Assembly: GCA_045600225.1 (NCBI GenBank)
Contig: JAZRXL010000024.1
Location: 1 to 63,532, forward strand
Direction: 5' to 3'
Source of the DNA: UBA1181 sp045600225
Lineage (GTDB): Bacteria; Bacteroidota; Bacteroidia; Bacteroidales; Paludibacteraceae
Length of the DNA: 63,532 nt
A program made the translations under genes and the position numbers. The notes beneath the pieces were generated by a model. That model saw only the letters and a program-made list of their open reading frames with translations, did not search any database and was not told the DNA's origin. Below, piece by piece: positions 33,254 to 43,100 of this stretch (its first letter is position 1; each line of letters starts with the position of its first letter).

Positions 33254-35527
33254 ATGAGTGACGAAAAAAAACAATCAGATGCGTTGAGGTATCACGCCGA
33301 AGGAAGACCAGGAAAGGTCCAAGTAGTTCCAACTAAGCCAACAGCTACACAAAGAGATTTGGCATTGGCATATTCGCCAGGTGTTGCAGAGCCTTGTTTG
33401 GAGATTCAAAAAGATCAGCAAAAAGCGTATGACTACACAGCAAAAGGAAACTTGGTTGCTGTAATTTCAAACGGTACTGCTGTTTTGGGTCTAGGAGATA
33501 TAGGTGCAGAGGCAGGTAAGCCAGTAATGGAAGGAAAGGGTCTTTTGTTTAAGATCTTTGCAGATGTCGATGTTTTTGATATTGAGGTAAATGAGAAGGA
33601 CATTGATAAATTCTGTGAAACAGTAAAAGCAATCGCTCCTACATTTGGAGGTATCAACTTGGAGGATATTAAGGCTCCTGAGTGCTTCGAAATTGAGGAT
33701 AGATTGAAAGCAGAATTGGATATTCCTTTGATGCATGATGACCAACACGGTACTGCCATCATCTCTTCTGCTGCATTGGTTAATGCATTGGATTTGGTTG
33801 GTAAGAAAATTGAGGATGTTAAAATCGTCGTTAATGGTGCAGGTGCTGCTGCCAACTCTTGTACTAAGTTGTACATGGCTTTGGGTGCAAGACTTGAGAA
33901 TATCGTAATGTGCGACTCTAAGGGAGTTATCAGCACGAGAAGAACAGATTTGAATGATCGCAAGAAACCTTTTGCAACTTCTCGTGATATCAACACATTA
34001 GAAGAGGCAGTTAAAGGTGCTGATGTTTTCTTGGGTCTTTCTAAGGGTAATGTATTGAGCCAAGATATGGTTCGTTCAATGGCAAATGATCCAATCGTAT
34101 TTGCTTTGGCTAACCCAACTCCAGAAATCTCTTATGATGATGCTATGGCATCTCGTCCTGATATTATTTGTGGTACAGGTCGTTCTGACTATCCGAACCA
34201 AATCAATAATGTGCTTGGTTTCCCTTACATTTTCCGTGGAGCTTTGGATACTCACGCTAAGGCAATCAACGAGGAGATGAAGCTTGCTGCTGTACACGCT
34301 TTGGCTGACTTGGCTAAGTTGCCAGTTCCTGAGGCTGTTGCTATTGCTTACAACAAGAAGAATCTAAAGTTCGGTCGCGACTATATCATTCCTGCTGCAT
34401 TTGATCCACGTTTGTTGGAGACTGTTGCTCCTGCTGTTGCTAAGGCTGCAATGGAGTCTGGTGTTGCAAGAAAGAATATTACAGATTGGAACGCATATAA
34501 GGCTGAGTTACGTGCTCGTATGGGATTGGATAACCAATTGATCAGTTCGCTTACTGAGGCTGCTAAGAAATCTCCTAAGCGTGTCGTTTATACAGAGGCA
34601 AACAATGCTAATACATTGACTGCTGCTTCTACAGCAAAGAAAGAAGGTATCTGTATCCCAGTATTGTTGGGTAACGAAGAGCGTATCGCTAAGATTGCTA
34701 AGGAGAATGGTATTGATATCGAAGGAATCGAAATCATCAATCTTCGTCACGATAGAGAAGAAGAGCGTCGTAATCGTTATGCTAAATATATCGCTGATAA
34801 GTTGGCTCGTAAAGGTTATACTTATTCAGAGGCAAACGAGAAGATGTACGATCGCAACTACTTCGGTGCTATGATGGTTGAAATGGGTGAGGCTGATGCT
34901 ATGATTACTGGTTCTTATACTAAGTATATGGATGCTATCAAGCCTGCTATGGATATCATCGGTATGCGTGAGGGTATCAACAATATGGCTGCATTGAACA
35001 TCATCAACACTCCTAAGGGCGTGTTCTATATGGCAGATACTTTGATCAACGACTCTCCTTCTGCTCAAACTTTGGCAGAGATCGCTCGTTTGACAAACAG
35101 AACTGTTAAGTTGTTCAATGAACGTCCTGTTATGGCAATGTTGTCTTACTCTAACTTTGGCGCTGATTCAACAGGAAATCCTTGTGTTGTTCATGAGGCT
35201 GTTGAGTTGCTTCACGCTAAAAATCCAGACATCATGGTTGATGGTGAGATGCAAGTTAACTTCGCATTGGATAAGAAACTTCGTCACGAGAAATATCCAT
35301 TCAGCTCAATTGACGGAATGGATGTGAATACATTGATCTTCCCTTGCTTGAACTCTGCAAACATTGCATACCGCATGTTGATCAATATGGGTATGTTCGA
35401 AAGCATCGGTCCTGTTCAAATGGGATTGAAGAAACCAGTTCATGTATTGGATGTTGAGGCTTCTGTTCGTGACATCGTTAATATGACTGTTATTGCAGTT
35501 TTTGATGCTCAATTGAATTCAAAGTAA
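33254..35527 (+). CDS. maeB: NADP-dependent malic enzyme with phosphotransacetylase-like domain (MaeB type)
   Basis: Decarboxylates malate to pyruvate with reduction of NADP+. The 757-residue protein has the malic-enzyme N-domain (LALAYSPGVAEPC, Tyr and Lys of the active site in IKAPECFEIED), the metal-binding MHDDQHGTAI, the NAD(P) fold VVNGAGAAANSC, and from about residue 430 a phosphate acetyl/butyryl-transferase-like domain (RVVYTEANNANTL to the end). In MaeB enzymes that domain binds effectors such as acetyl-CoA and does not catalyse. Codon choice is that of a highly expressed gene. Confidence 0.95.
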   Translation: MSDEKKQSDALRYHAEGRPGKVQVVPTKPTATQRDLALAYSPGVAEPCLEIQKDQQKAYDYTAKGNLVAVISNGTAVLGLGDIGAEAGKPVMEGKGLLFKIFADVDVFDIEVNEKDIDKFCETVKAIAPTFGGINLEDIKAPECFEIEDRLKAELDIPLMHDDQHGTAIISSAALVNALDLVGKKIEDVKIVVNGAGAAANSCTKLYMALGARLENIVMCDSKGVISTRRTDLNDRKKPFATSRDINTLEEAVKGADVFLGLSKGNVLSQDMVRSMANDPIVFALANPTPEISYDDAMASRPDIICGTGRSDYPNQINNVLGFPYIFRGALDTHAKAINEEMKLAAVHALADLAKLPVPEAVAIAYNKKNLKFGRDYIIPAAFDPRLLETVAPAVAKAAMESGVARKNITDWNAYKAELRARMGLDNQLISSLTEAAKKSPKRVVYTEANNANTLTAASTAKKEGICIPVLLGNEERIAKIAKENGIDIEGIEIINLRHDREEERRNRYAKYIADKLARKGYTYSEANEKMYDRNYFGAMMVEMGEADAMITGSYTKYMDAIKPAMDIIGMREGINNMAALNIINTPKGVFYMADTLINDSPSAQTLAEIARLTNRTVKLFNERPVMAMLSYSNFGADSTGNPCVVHEAVELLHAKNPDIMVDGEMQVNFALDKKLRHEKYPFSSIDGMDVNTLIFPCLNSANIAYRMLINMGMFESIGPVQMGLKKPVHVLDVEASVRDIVNMTVIAVFDAQLNSK

Positions 35528-35545
35528 TAATGTCGTCTGATATGG

Positions 35546-35577
35546 AAAAGGATGCTCGTAAAGGGCATCCTTTTTTG
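35546..35577 (+). terminator. Terminator of maeB
   Basis: GGATGC-TCGTAAAGG-GCATCC with T6 afterwards. It lies within the open 5' extension of the next gene, another reason to start that gene at 35597. Confidence 0.8.
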
Positions 35578-35596
35578 TTCGGTAAATAATGTATAT

Positions 35597-36559
35597 ATGA
35601 AATACTATTTTGCCCCATTGCAGGGATTTACAGATTCGGTTTACAGAGAAGTTCATTCTAAACATTTCTCTGGACTAGATGCATATTTAACTCCTTTTTG
35701 CCGAGTGGAAAAAGGTGAAATGCGTTGGCATGATCAGAAGGACGTAAATCCAGAGCGAAATGAGAATTTAAGTAAGACTGGCAGACTTATCCCGCAGGTG
35801 ATAGGAAATACGGCTGAAGAGGTTGATCTCCTAGTTTCGAAATTGAAAAGCCTTGGTTATAGGGGTGTGGATATTAACTTTGGATGTCCTTTCCCTATGA
35901 TTGCAAAAAAGCAAAAAGGCGCTGGTATTTTGTTATGCCCTGACAAGGTAAAGGATGTCCTTTCTGTTGTGAAATTGCATCCTGATATTTCTTTTTCTGT
36001 TAAAATGAGATTAGGTATGACAGATCCTTTAGAATGTATGGAGATTCTACCTTACTTGAATGAAGCTGGACTGAAACAGATTACTATGCATGCTAGATTG
36101 GGTAAGGATCAATACAAAGGAGATTTAGACCTGCTCTCTTTTGATAAATTTAGAAATGCGTGTCTGGTGCCATTAGTATATAATGGAGACATTATTGATG
36201 AGAACTCTTGCCGTAAAATTGTTGAACAATATCCTAACTTGCAAGGGGTGATGATTGGTAGGGGACTTTTGCAAAATCCTTTTTTGGTTGAAGAGTTAAT
36301 TGCGGGTGCAGCTATTCCTTGTGCGGAAAAATCAAAACGTTTGAAGAAGTTTGTAAGTGATTTGACAGAAGGATATTCTGCTGTGATGAATGGAGGGGAA
36401 CTGCAGTTGGTTCAAAAACTAACTTTGTTTTGGGAGTATCTTCTTCCTGAGTTGGATCATCGATCAAGAAAGAAGATTTTAAAAAGCAAGAAGTTGACAG
36501 ATTATAATTCGAATGTCGCGGAAGCGTTAAGCGCATATGGGAGGGGAGATCGAATATGA
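35597..36559 (+). CDS. dus: tRNA-dihydrouridine synthase
   Basis: Reduces uridine to dihydrouridine in tRNA D-loops using FMN and NADPH. The 320-residue protein starts MKYYFAPLQGFTDSVYREVH, has the catalytic Cys in INFGCPFPMIAKKQKGAGIL, the FMN-site motifs SVKMRLG and ITMHARLGKDQYKG, and YNGDI and MIGRGLLQNPF near the barrel end. The specific tRNA position cannot be deduced; the pattern is closest to the DusC-like group. Start 35597 was chosen because the maeB terminator lies upstream within the longer frame. Confidence 0.92.
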   Translation: MKYYFAPLQGFTDSVYREVHSKHFSGLDAYLTPFCRVEKGEMRWHDQKDVNPERNENLSKTGRLIPQVIGNTAEEVDLLVSKLKSLGYRGVDINFGCPFPMIAKKQKGAGILLCPDKVKDVLSVVKLHPDISFSVKMRLGMTDPLECMEILPYLNEAGLKQITMHARLGKDQYKGDLDLLSFDKFRNACLVPLVYNGDIIDENSCRKIVEQYPNLQGVMIGRGLLQNPFLVEELIAGAAIPCAEKSKRLKKFVSDLTEGYSAVMNGGELQLVQKLTLFWEYLLPELDHRSRKKILKSKKLTDYNSNVAEALSAYGRGDRI

Positions 36560-36631
36560 TACTTGGGATTGTATCTTTAAATGGTTTGCTTTCCTGCTAC
36601 AAGACTGAAAGGGGAAAGGTGTTGAAAATAA

Positions 36632-36664
36632 CAAAGGAAGACTGAAAAAATAGTCTTCCTTTAT
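36632..36664. terminator. Terminator between dus and the pyridoxamine kinase gene
   Basis: AAAGGAAGACT (36633-36643) with AGTCTTCCTTT (36652-36662). The genes converge here, so it may serve both. Confidence 0.7.
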
Positions 36665-36681
36665 TTTATTGCAGAACTTTC

Positions 36682-37539
36682 TTATAGGTTCTTTACCAAG
36701 TAAGGAATTGCAGTTTCGAAGTCTACACCGTAGATATTATGATCTTCGTGTGAAAGAGTCTCTTTGATAGATTCAACTACGAAGTTTGCAGCCAAAGAAT
36801 AAGACTCTTTAAAACTCTTTCCTCTTACCATCGCTCCAGTGAACACGCTGGCAAAAATATCTCCTGTGCCGTGGAAACTTTGAGGCATCTTATCGTGGAA
36901 ATACCAACTGAAAGTATCTGCTTCCTTATCATAAGCCATAATTCCAATTTTCCCTCTAACATCACCCACTTCTGGTTGAACCTCAGAGAACTCGATTCCT
37001 TTCAAAACAACTTTCTTTGCACCGATGTTGGCAAGTTGCTTTAGTAGATCCTTTACATATTGCAAATCGTATCCGTTTGCCATATAAGGTATGCCAAGCA
37101 TAAAACTTGCCTCTGTCATGTTTGGTACGATAATATCTGCCTTACTACAAAGATCTTTCATTGCGAAGGCAAATCCTTGTGTAAAACCAGGGTATAACTT
37201 TCCATTGTCAGCCATGCATGGGTCTACGATGGTGATAGTGTCATTTCCGCCAAAATCATTGATTAATGATTTCATTAATTCTAATTGTTCAAAAGAACCA
37301 AGGTAGCCAGTGTAAATGGCGTTGAACTGGATATTTTCTTTCTTCCAGTGCTCACAGATAGGAGCAATGTCAGAAGTCAGGTCTCTGAAAGTAAAACCAT
37401 TAAACATTGTATGCGTTGACAATACAGCAGTTGGGATGATGGCTGTTTCGATTCCCATTGCGGAAATAATAGGTAATGCTACAGTCAATGAACATTTTCC
37501 TACGCACGAAACATCTTGAATAGTTACTATTCTTTTCAT
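36682..37539 (-). CDS. Pyridoxamine/pyridoxal kinase (PdxY/PdxK type)
   Basis: Phosphorylates the vitamin B6 vitamers in salvage of pyridoxal phosphate. The 285-residue protein belongs to the ribokinase-like superfamily: IQDVSCVGKCSLTVALPII near the N-terminus, VDPCMADNGKLYPGFT in the middle, IVPNMTEASFML, and the anion-hole and catalytic-base motif SFHGTGDIFASVFTGA at about residue 223. It matches the group annotated as pyridoxamine kinase in Bacteroidales. It is followed upstream on the same strand by the LysE-type gene at 37562. Confidence 0.88.
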   Translation of the reverse strand: MKRIVTIQDVSCVGKCSLTVALPIISAMGIETAIIPTAVLSTHTMFNGFTFRDLTSDIAPICEHWKKENIQFNAIYTGYLGSFEQLELMKSLINDFGGNDTITIVDPCMADNGKLYPGFTQGFAFAMKDLCSKADIIVPNMTEASFMLGIPYMANGYDLQYVKDLLKQLANIGAKKVVLKGIEFSEVQPEVGDVRGKIGIMAYDKEADTFSWYFHDKMPQSFHGTGDIFASVFTGAMVRGKSFKESYSLAANFVVESIKETLSHEDHNIYGVDFETAIPYLVKNL

Positions 37540-37561
37540 ATTGTTTGAAAATAAGATTATA

Positions 37562-38194
37562 CTAACCTAATAGTGAGAATATAAGACTGATTGGGGCAAT
37601 AACCATAAGAAGGATGCCGGTAATTTTATTGACGATGTATAAGCCTCTCACATTGAATTTTCCTCGGAATATATCTACTAAGTATACGATGAATGTCCAC
37701 CAAATGGCAGAACCTAACATGATGAAAACAATTCCTAATATGCTTTTAAAGAACGTTATCTCTTCGTTTATGTAGTGGAATTTTGCAAATAATAGGATGA
37801 ATAGGAAGATGACGAGAGGATTGGTTATGGTAAGACCGAAAGAGGACCAGAAGTCTGTTTTGGGGCCATTCCAAGAACCTTTGTTCTCCTCCATTTTTGT
37901 TAGTTTCTTTCTTGGATCATCCATAAAGGTATAAAGACCGAAAAAGAATACGGCAATGGTTCCTGTTATTTGAAGTGTAGTTTGGTGGGCTTCGATAAAA
38001 TCGACAACCATCGACATACTGAACACTGCCATAATAGCGTATAACAGATCGGATAGGGAAGCGCCCAAAGCGGTTGCGATTCCTCTCCTTCTTCCTCCGT
38101 TTAGAGTTCTTTGAACACACAATATGCCAATGGGACCAATGGGTGCGGAAACGATGCATCCAATGATAAGTCCTTTTATAAACATTGTTAGCAT
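37562..38194 (-). CDS. LysE/RhtB-family amino-acid exporter
   Basis: A 210-residue integral membrane protein of about six segments with the family's N-terminal signature GLIIGCIVSAPIGPIGILCVQRTLNGGRRRGIATALGASLSDLLYA. Such carriers export amino acids or related metabolites; the substrate is not shown. An internal ATG 9 bases in (38185) is an equally good start. It lies between ispF and the pyridoxamine kinase on one strand; the gap to ispF is 33 bases. Confidence 0.82.
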   Translation of the reverse strand: MLTMFIKGLIIGCIVSAPIGPIGILCVQRTLNGGRRRGIATALGASLSDLLYAIMAVFSMSMVVDFIEAHQTTLQITGTIAVFFFGLYTFMDDPRKKLTKMEENKGSWNGPKTDFWSSFGLTITNPLVIFLFILLFAKFHYINEEITFFKSILGIVFIMLGSAIWWTFIVYLVDIFRGKFNVRGLYIVNKITGILLMVIAPISLIFSLLG

Positions 38195-38227
38195 AATGCG
38201 TATCGAATAAAAACTAAATCAATAATA

Positions 38228-38707
38228 TTAATTCTTCTCTAGAAGGACTGTAGCGTATGCGGCAATTCCCTCTTTTCTTCCAACAAAACCGAGTTTCTCA
38301 GTTGTCGTAGCTTTGACGCTTACTTGATCTGGTTCCACTCCCATAACAGAAGCCAGGCACTCTTCCATTTTTTCGATATGGGGACTTAGTTTAGGAGCTT
38401 GTGCGCAAATAATAGAGTCTACATTACCAATAGAATAACCTTTTTCCTTTATTAGTTCTATTGTTTTCCTTAGCAGGATCTTGCTGTCGATGTTTTTGAA
38501 TTCGTTCGAATTGTCAGGGAAGTGGTATCCTATGTCACGAAGGTGTGCTGCACCTAAAATGGCATCACAGATGGCGTGAATTAAAACATCTGCATCAGAG
38601 TGTCCCAACAAACCTTTTTCGTAAGGGATTAGTATTCCGCCCAACCATAATTCTCTGTTGTCGGCGAATTGATGAACATCATATCCTTGTCCTACTCTAA
38701 AACTCAT
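38228..38707 (-). CDS. ispF: 2-C-methyl-D-erythritol 2,4-cyclodiphosphate synthase (IspF)
   Basis: Converts CDP-ME 2-phosphate to the cyclic diphosphate in the non-mevalonate pathway. The 159-residue trimeric enzyme shows the zinc ligands in GYDVHQF and GLLGHSDADVLIHAICDAILGAA, then DIGYHFPD and the CDP-site motif SVKATTTEKLGFVGRKEGIAAYA. It sits 81 bases downstream of porV on the same strand; the linkage porU-porV-ispF is also known from Porphyromonas. ispD is unlinked here. Confidence 0.95.
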   Translation of the reverse strand: MSFRVGQGYDVHQFADNRELWLGGILIPYEKGLLGHSDADVLIHAICDAILGAAHLRDIGYHFPDNSNEFKNIDSKILLRKTIELIKEKGYSIGNVDSIICAQAPKLSPHIEKMEECLASVMGVEPDQVSVKATTTEKLGFVGRKEGIAAYATVLLEKN

Positions 38708-38788
38708 TGCTTGCTTATTATAATCAAAAATGATGGGGTAACCTTAAAGTAACCCCATCACGGTTGAATCGTATTATGTTCTAAATAA

Positions 38789-40027
38789 TTACTCTTCTGT
38801 TGTCTCTTCAGCCTCGTTTGCACCAAACAAGCTCTTGATTCCTCCAAGGTCGAATCCAAGAGAGAATCTCAATGTTCTATCCAATGGGTTTGTTTGTGCA
38901 ATGGAGATTAGGTATGCTGCGTTCAACTCGAAAATCATCAAGTGGAAACCTGCACCTACAGAGAAGTATTTTCTGTTACCTTTCTCTTTCGCCTCGTTGA
39001 AGTAACCTCCACGAACCATGAATTTTCTATTGTAAGAGTATTCCAAACCAACTGAAACATTAAACTCTTTCATCTCCTCCTTGAATCCACCAGGAGCGTC
39101 ACCCATAGAGCGGAAGATACCTGCAAAAGGTTTGCAATCCTCGTATTCTTGTTTTGCTGCCTTCCATTCTTCTTCTGTTGCGTAGTCTGAGCGCTTTCCA
39201 TAAGGAGTTGGAACCAATAGCTTGTTCAAGTCAAGGGCGATTCCTAAACGGTTGTAATCATCGAATGCAAATTCGAAACTACCTCCAATACGGAAGTTGG
39301 TAGGAATGAATTGTTGTGAAGCATCGTTATCATAAGAAACCTTGTTTCCAATGTTGGTGATTGCCACACCAAAACCAGCAGTTGCCTCGTGCTCATGAAT
39401 TTGAAGAGGTTTGCGGTACGCAAATGCGATATCGGCACCGAAAGCCTTAGCTTTTGAATATTCGTCCTCGTCGCTCATACCATTGAACAAGTCAGAGTAG
39501 ATGAAACGAAGCGCAACACCTGCAGACCAATATTCAGATAGAAGCATAGAGAAACTTGCATCGAAAGCCATTTCATATGGTTGAGCAACACCCAAATCTT
39601 GAGGTGTACCTGTTGCATCAGGTGTGCCGGTCAAGTTGATCTTACCCATATTGAAATATCTGAAAGATGCTCCAATAGCAGTACGATCAGTTGGTTTATA
39701 ATAACCTGCCAAGTAGACCAAGTCAATATCGTCAACAATCTTTCTCAACCAAGGAGTGTACGACAAAGCAACACCACCTCTACTTTGAGACAAGACATAT
39801 TTTGCAGGGTTCCAGTGTTGCGAATTGTAATCTGGTGCAGTTGCTGCTCCTACATCTCCTAAACCACCACCTACTGCATCTGGTGCAATAGAAAGGGAAG
39901 GAATCGCTGTTTGTAGCGGATTGTAGTTTGCTCCTGAATTATCAGTCACAGTGGCTGCGTTAACAGAAGAAAACCCTACTGACAATAATGCTGCTAATGA
40001 AATAGCTTTGATTTTATTCTTTTTCAT
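38789..40027 (-). CDS. porV: Type IX secretion outer-membrane shuttle protein PorV (LptO)
   Basis: PorV is a FadL-like outer-membrane beta-barrel that collects cargo at the SprA/Sov translocon and brings it to the PorU sortase. The 412-residue protein has a signal peptide ending near VNA and the PorV start pattern IPSLSIAPDAVGGGLGDVGAATAPDYNSQHWNPAKY, followed by alternating amphipathic strands to a C-terminal LRFSLGFDLGG. It is directly downstream of porU with an 87-base gap that contains a promoter, so it can be made independently. Confidence 0.92.
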   Translation of the reverse strand: MKKNKIKAISLAALLSVGFSSVNAATVTDNSGANYNPLQTAIPSLSIAPDAVGGGLGDVGAATAPDYNSQHWNPAKYVLSQSRGGVALSYTPWLRKIVDDIDLVYLAGYYKPTDRTAIGASFRYFNMGKINLTGTPDATGTPQDLGVAQPYEMAFDASFSMLLSEYWSAGVALRFIYSDLFNGMSDEDEYSKAKAFGADIAFAYRKPLQIHEHEATAGFGVAITNIGNKVSYDNDASQQFIPTNFRIGGSFEFAFDDYNRLGIALDLNKLLVPTPYGKRSDYATEEEWKAAKQEYEDCKPFAGIFRSMGDAPGGFKEEMKEFNVSVGLEYSYNRKFMVRGGYFNEAKEKGNRKYFSVGAGFHLMIFELNAAYLISIAQTNPLDRTLRFSLGFDLGGIKSLFGANEAEETTEE

Positions 40028-40078
40028 CCTATTTAAATTTTCTTTTTCTTATTTTGAACCCAAAATCCAAAATTCTTG

Positions 40079-40111
40079 CAAATTTACTAATTCTAAAACT
40101 AAAAAAACAAA
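40079..40111 (-). promoter_or_regulatory. Full Bacteroidota promoter of porV
   Basis: On the minus strand TTTG (40111-40108) and TAAATTTG (40086-40079), 21 bases apart, in the porU-porV gap. Confidence 0.5.
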
Positions 40112-40114
40112 TTT

Positions 40115-43100
40115 TTATTGTGGTAAAACAATTATTTTTTTCGATTCACCTACATATTTCTCTCCGTCCACTTTGATTTCTGCTCTACCTATGTAGCATC
40201 CAGGCGCAACTCTTCGTCCGTTGCTAGTATGTAAGTCCCAACTCCAAGAGAGAGTGCCATCGTTCTTGGATTCAATCTCTTCCGACTCGTATACTATGTG
40301 GCCGTTTGTGTTATACAATAGGAAACGGAATGATTGTACGGTTTGTGGTTGATCGTGGATGACGCGCAACGTTACACTCTCTTTTGCAGGATTTGGATAA
40401 ACGATTAAATCTTCCACTTCAATCTTCAACTTGCTATCTACTGTAAATTGAATGCTTTGGGTGCTTGAATTGTTTAGTAGATCCCATACCTTGAATGTGA
40501 GGGTATATGTGCCTTCTTCCAAATTGTTTAGTTGGTATGCAACCAAGCCTTCCTTGTAACTGCCCTTTGCGTAAGAGAAGTAGTTGTTTAAGACAATAGG
40601 TGTGTTGGTGCCATTTAATGTGAGTGTAATGTCGTGACCAATACCACAACCTGATGCGTTGATTCCATTCTCGTCAGACACCTTGGCGAAGAATACAGGT
40701 GATGTGTTGACTTTGTCGCCAGAGTGGAATTTCTCTGTATTCATATACAATGAGATACTTGGTCCTTCTTCGTCTTTCGAGAATTTATTACTGCTACCTC
40801 CGATTTGAAAATCTTCGTAGGCGCCTTGTGCTTCTATATCATTCTCTTCGTCGTATGCATAGTAGGCGAACCTTCCGCTACCATAGCTATAGTTGATATC
40901 TTTGGGAACTTTAAAAGAGAAGGAATATTTGCCATTGATAACTTCGACTTGACCTGAGAAAAGAATATTTGGTCTATCCTTGTACTCATGCCTGTTTTTT
41001 ATGATATCTGCTTCGTCAGAATATATGTTCGCTTTAGTGTAGAGTGTTACCTCCTTGTCATAGAGCGTTACGAAGAGTGTTCCGTTGAAATTGCTTATCA
41101 AAGCAGAATCTTTGTCGGCAATGTGTCCGTATACTCTCATTTCAGAAAGTGCCTTGATTGTATCTTTCTCTGTTCCTCCAATCTCTGTGATAGAGTCTGT
41201 TGTAACCCAGTTGTTGGGGTAGTGGATGCGAAGTGCAGGGTCTCCGAACAAGTTGAAAGATAACTTGTTTGAATCGTTGGCTAGTCCTACTTTCGATTTT
41301 CTTAGTACCTCTCCAATACGTTCTGGCATATGCAATGAATCCTTCAAAAATAGATTTGAGAAGAATGCTTGATTGAGATTGTCGTTCTTGTTGTCATAAA
41401 CGACACGAGCAGAACTGATCAAAACGAGAGCTCCTCCGTTCGGATTTAATAATAGGTCTTCTCCTCCTGAATGGTCAAGGCCATCATACTGAGAGAATTC
41501 GCAACTGGCGGTGAACCAGAAACCGCAATTTTCGTTGAAGATGGAGCCAGCTTGGTTTTGTGTGAACACATGTTCTGCACTAAATCCGATTTTACTACTA
41601 TGCCCAACATAGTTGAATATCATCACACCTTTCCCAATCTCCTCTTTTAATATCTCTTCCACATCGTGGTAGCGGCTACCATTGGAACCTGTTGTTCGAG
41701 TGTACGCATCCAAATACACTTTCTTCACTTCCATTGCGGGATTGAATTTGTGTGCCTTTATTGCAAGGTTGTCGGAGTATTGACAGAACTTTTGATAAGA
41801 GGAGGATGCCTCATTGTCGTCGGCAAGTAGAAGTACTTTGTTTTTCCATTTGCCATAGTTCTTGTTTTCAAGGTGGTTCTTGATTTTATTGATTACACCA
41901 TTTAATTGTTCCATTGTGTTGCATGGGATTCTACCTACGGAGATGTCCATTGTGGCACTTTGCAACTTGCCGTTCATAATATCATTGTCTTCCAAGAAAC
42001 AGAAGTAATCGTCTGTTGCGTAGGTGGCAGATTCATCAACGGAACTTCCACCTTGGTAGGTAATTATATAGTTGTTGACTTTTGTTCCACTTGCTGTAAG
42101 AATTCCCTTGTTGTCGAAACAACCGTCTCCTAATAGCATTAGGGAGAACGCCTTCTTGTTTTGATCTTCGTATAGCTTTCTCATACACCAGCGGATTGCG
42201 GTAGGGTCGGGAGTTCCAGACGAATACTCGTTGTAAATTTGCTCTGGTGTTAGAATGACGACATCCATATTGTCATACTCTTCGTGAAGAGAGGCTAGCT
42301 CTTCCGCTCCTTGGTAGAAGTTGGGGTGAGTGATGATGACAAGGTCTGCTTTTTTTATACCGTGTATGTTCTGGTTACTAACTGCGCCGACATATTCTGC
42401 AGATATAAAAGTTGGATTTTGCACATTGAGGGCAACATATTCCTTGGGCGCAGGACTGTAGCAGTCTGTGAATACTAAAGAGTCTCCAACTAAGGTGGTC
42501 TTCACGACAGTGGGCTCTTGAGAGTTTGTTACATCCCATACCTGAATGTTAGAAGAGCAGTTGGCAATAGCAAATCTATATTGATAACTATATCCATAGC
42601 ACTCTGGATTGCGGAAATACATGCAATTGTTTCCTTTCATATCAAGAGGTTTGTAGGCATTCACTACAATTCGCTCGATGGAAGCATAATCTGTAGTGTT
42701 GTTTCCTGAGTAGCTTATGGTTACAGAAAAGTTTCCTCCTGTTGGTTGTAGTTTAAGGTAACTTTCCTTCTCTGTCGCTAAGACATGTCCTGCGTTAAAT
42801 GGAATTTCCATGGCAGTGCTTGTCGTGTTGTATCCTGCTTTGGCTGATATGCTAATATGGGATAGTCGATTGGACGATGCTGCGCATTTTACATAGATAG
42901 AAGCCTCCTTTGTGGTATCGACACTTCCGAAGCTAAAGGAGTGGGAGGAAGAACCGTCATTGTTAATTCGGTTTCCAAACCAAGTCTTTCCGGAAGAGAT
43001 GTAGTTGAACTCTTCTTTTTTCATGTAACGTCTATCCAAGTAATTTTTTATTTCCACGGTTGGAATGTCGAATGCCTCGGTGGTTTTCTCTTCTATTCTT

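Noticed and set aside
33433..33996. Minus-strand frame of 187 residues inside maeB
   Set aside because: Antisense to the conserved malic-enzyme domain, produced by strong codon bias on the other strand.
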